Source: Phytoactinopolyspora halotolerans (GTDB lineage: Bacteria; Actinomycetota; Actinomycetes; Jiangellales; Jiangellaceae). From it: a DNA stretch of 64,000 nt. Location of the stretch: NCBI RefSeq assembly GCF_010550675.1, contig NZ_JAAGOA010000003.1, positions 62,001-126,000 on the forward strand, given 5' to 3'. Both the position numbers and the translations under genes were made by a program. The notes beneath the pieces were generated by a model that was not told the DNA's origin, made no database searches, and saw only the letters and a program-made list of their open reading frames with translations. Of this stretch, positions 63,921-64,000 are shown piece by piece. The number at the start of each line of letters is the position of its first letter. Positions within the stretch are counted from its first letter, which is position 1.

Positions 63921-63933
63921 TAACGTCGCAGCT
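63921..63933 (+). promoter_or_regulatory. Leaderless-type promoter
   Basis: TAACGT (63921-63926) ends 7 nt before an ATG and no ribosome site is present, as in several other genes of this window. Confidence 0.55.
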
Positions 63934-64000
63934 ATGGTCGATGTGGAGACGTTCCGGGCGCTGGCGCGGTCGTCGCCGTGGCTGTGGTCGTCAGTCCGTC
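63934..64000 (+). CDS. Start of an unidentified gene
   Basis: The frame begins MVDVETFRALARSSPWLWSS and runs off the right edge after 22 codons. The piece is too short to assign. Confidence 0.5.
   Translation, partial: MVDVETFRALARSSPWLWSSVR

Overview
The window is 64 kb of high-GC DNA from a Gram-positive actinomycete. Three things point there: actinobacterial gene orders (metG-tatD-rpfB-rsmA-ispE; sucC-sucD ... purN/purH-folD-DUF3017-mdh-icd), a secreted resuscitation-promoting factor, and many genes whose TANNNT -10 box sits 6-7 nt before the start codon (leaderless transcripts). A Jiangellales-type soil or plant-associated organism would fit, but the species cannot be fixed from the sequence. 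No rRNA, tRNA, CRISPR array, insertion sequence or prophage was seen.

Layout. 1-1.5 kb: the start of a Gfo/Idh/MocA oxidoreductase and an AbiEi/DUF559-like orphan gene bracketed by two palindromes. 1.5-5.6 kb: cytochrome bd oxidase (cydA, cydB) divergent from a BlaI-type repressor and its M56 peptidase partner, with three operator-like boxes between them. 5.6-7.5 kb: WrbA-type quinone reductase, TetR regulator and a DUF985 cupin. 7.6-13.4 kb: housekeeping block metG-tatD-rpfB-rsmA-ispE, with a riboswitch-like leader before rpfB. 13.5-20.5 kb: secreted GDPD, a heterodimeric ABC exporter and an ABC-F protein. 20.6-26.6 kb: M23 peptidase, a B12-binding protein, a 1-kb gene-free tract of three tandem-repeat families, and a giant secreted phosphodiester glycosidase/metallophosphatase. 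26.9-29.3 kb: sucCD.

29.3-33 kb: two tandem ECF-sigma/membrane-partner operons. The sigma genes are identical over 493 bp while the partners have diverged. 33-34.4 kb: AHSA1-ArsR-AHSA1 operon with two operators on its promoter. 34.5-36.5 kb: DUF6350 and purN. 36.6-52.7 kb: a plant-polysaccharide locus (LacI regulator, GH3, LplB/YtcP-type ABC importer, GH39, YesL, GH42, GH67 and a PHP-domain hydrolase) lying between purN and purH. The GH67 alpha-glucuronidase plus GH39/GH3 suggest uptake and intracellular degradation of glucuronoxylan-type oligosaccharides. 52.8-53.8 kb: a GH67 remnant, a mazF without a normal start, and a VOC protein. 54-61.6 kb: ZTP riboswitch-purH, folD, a MmcQ-HhH gene bracketed by two 94-bp repeats, citrate synthase, DUF3017, mdh and icd. 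61.8-64 kb: FAD oxidoreductase, a PPOX-fold protein and the start of an unknown gene.

The most unusual signal is a set of intergenic palindromes built on the octamer ATGATCAT, in at least three sequence families. They often supply the stop codon of the neighbouring gene, and twice they bracket a single accessory gene.
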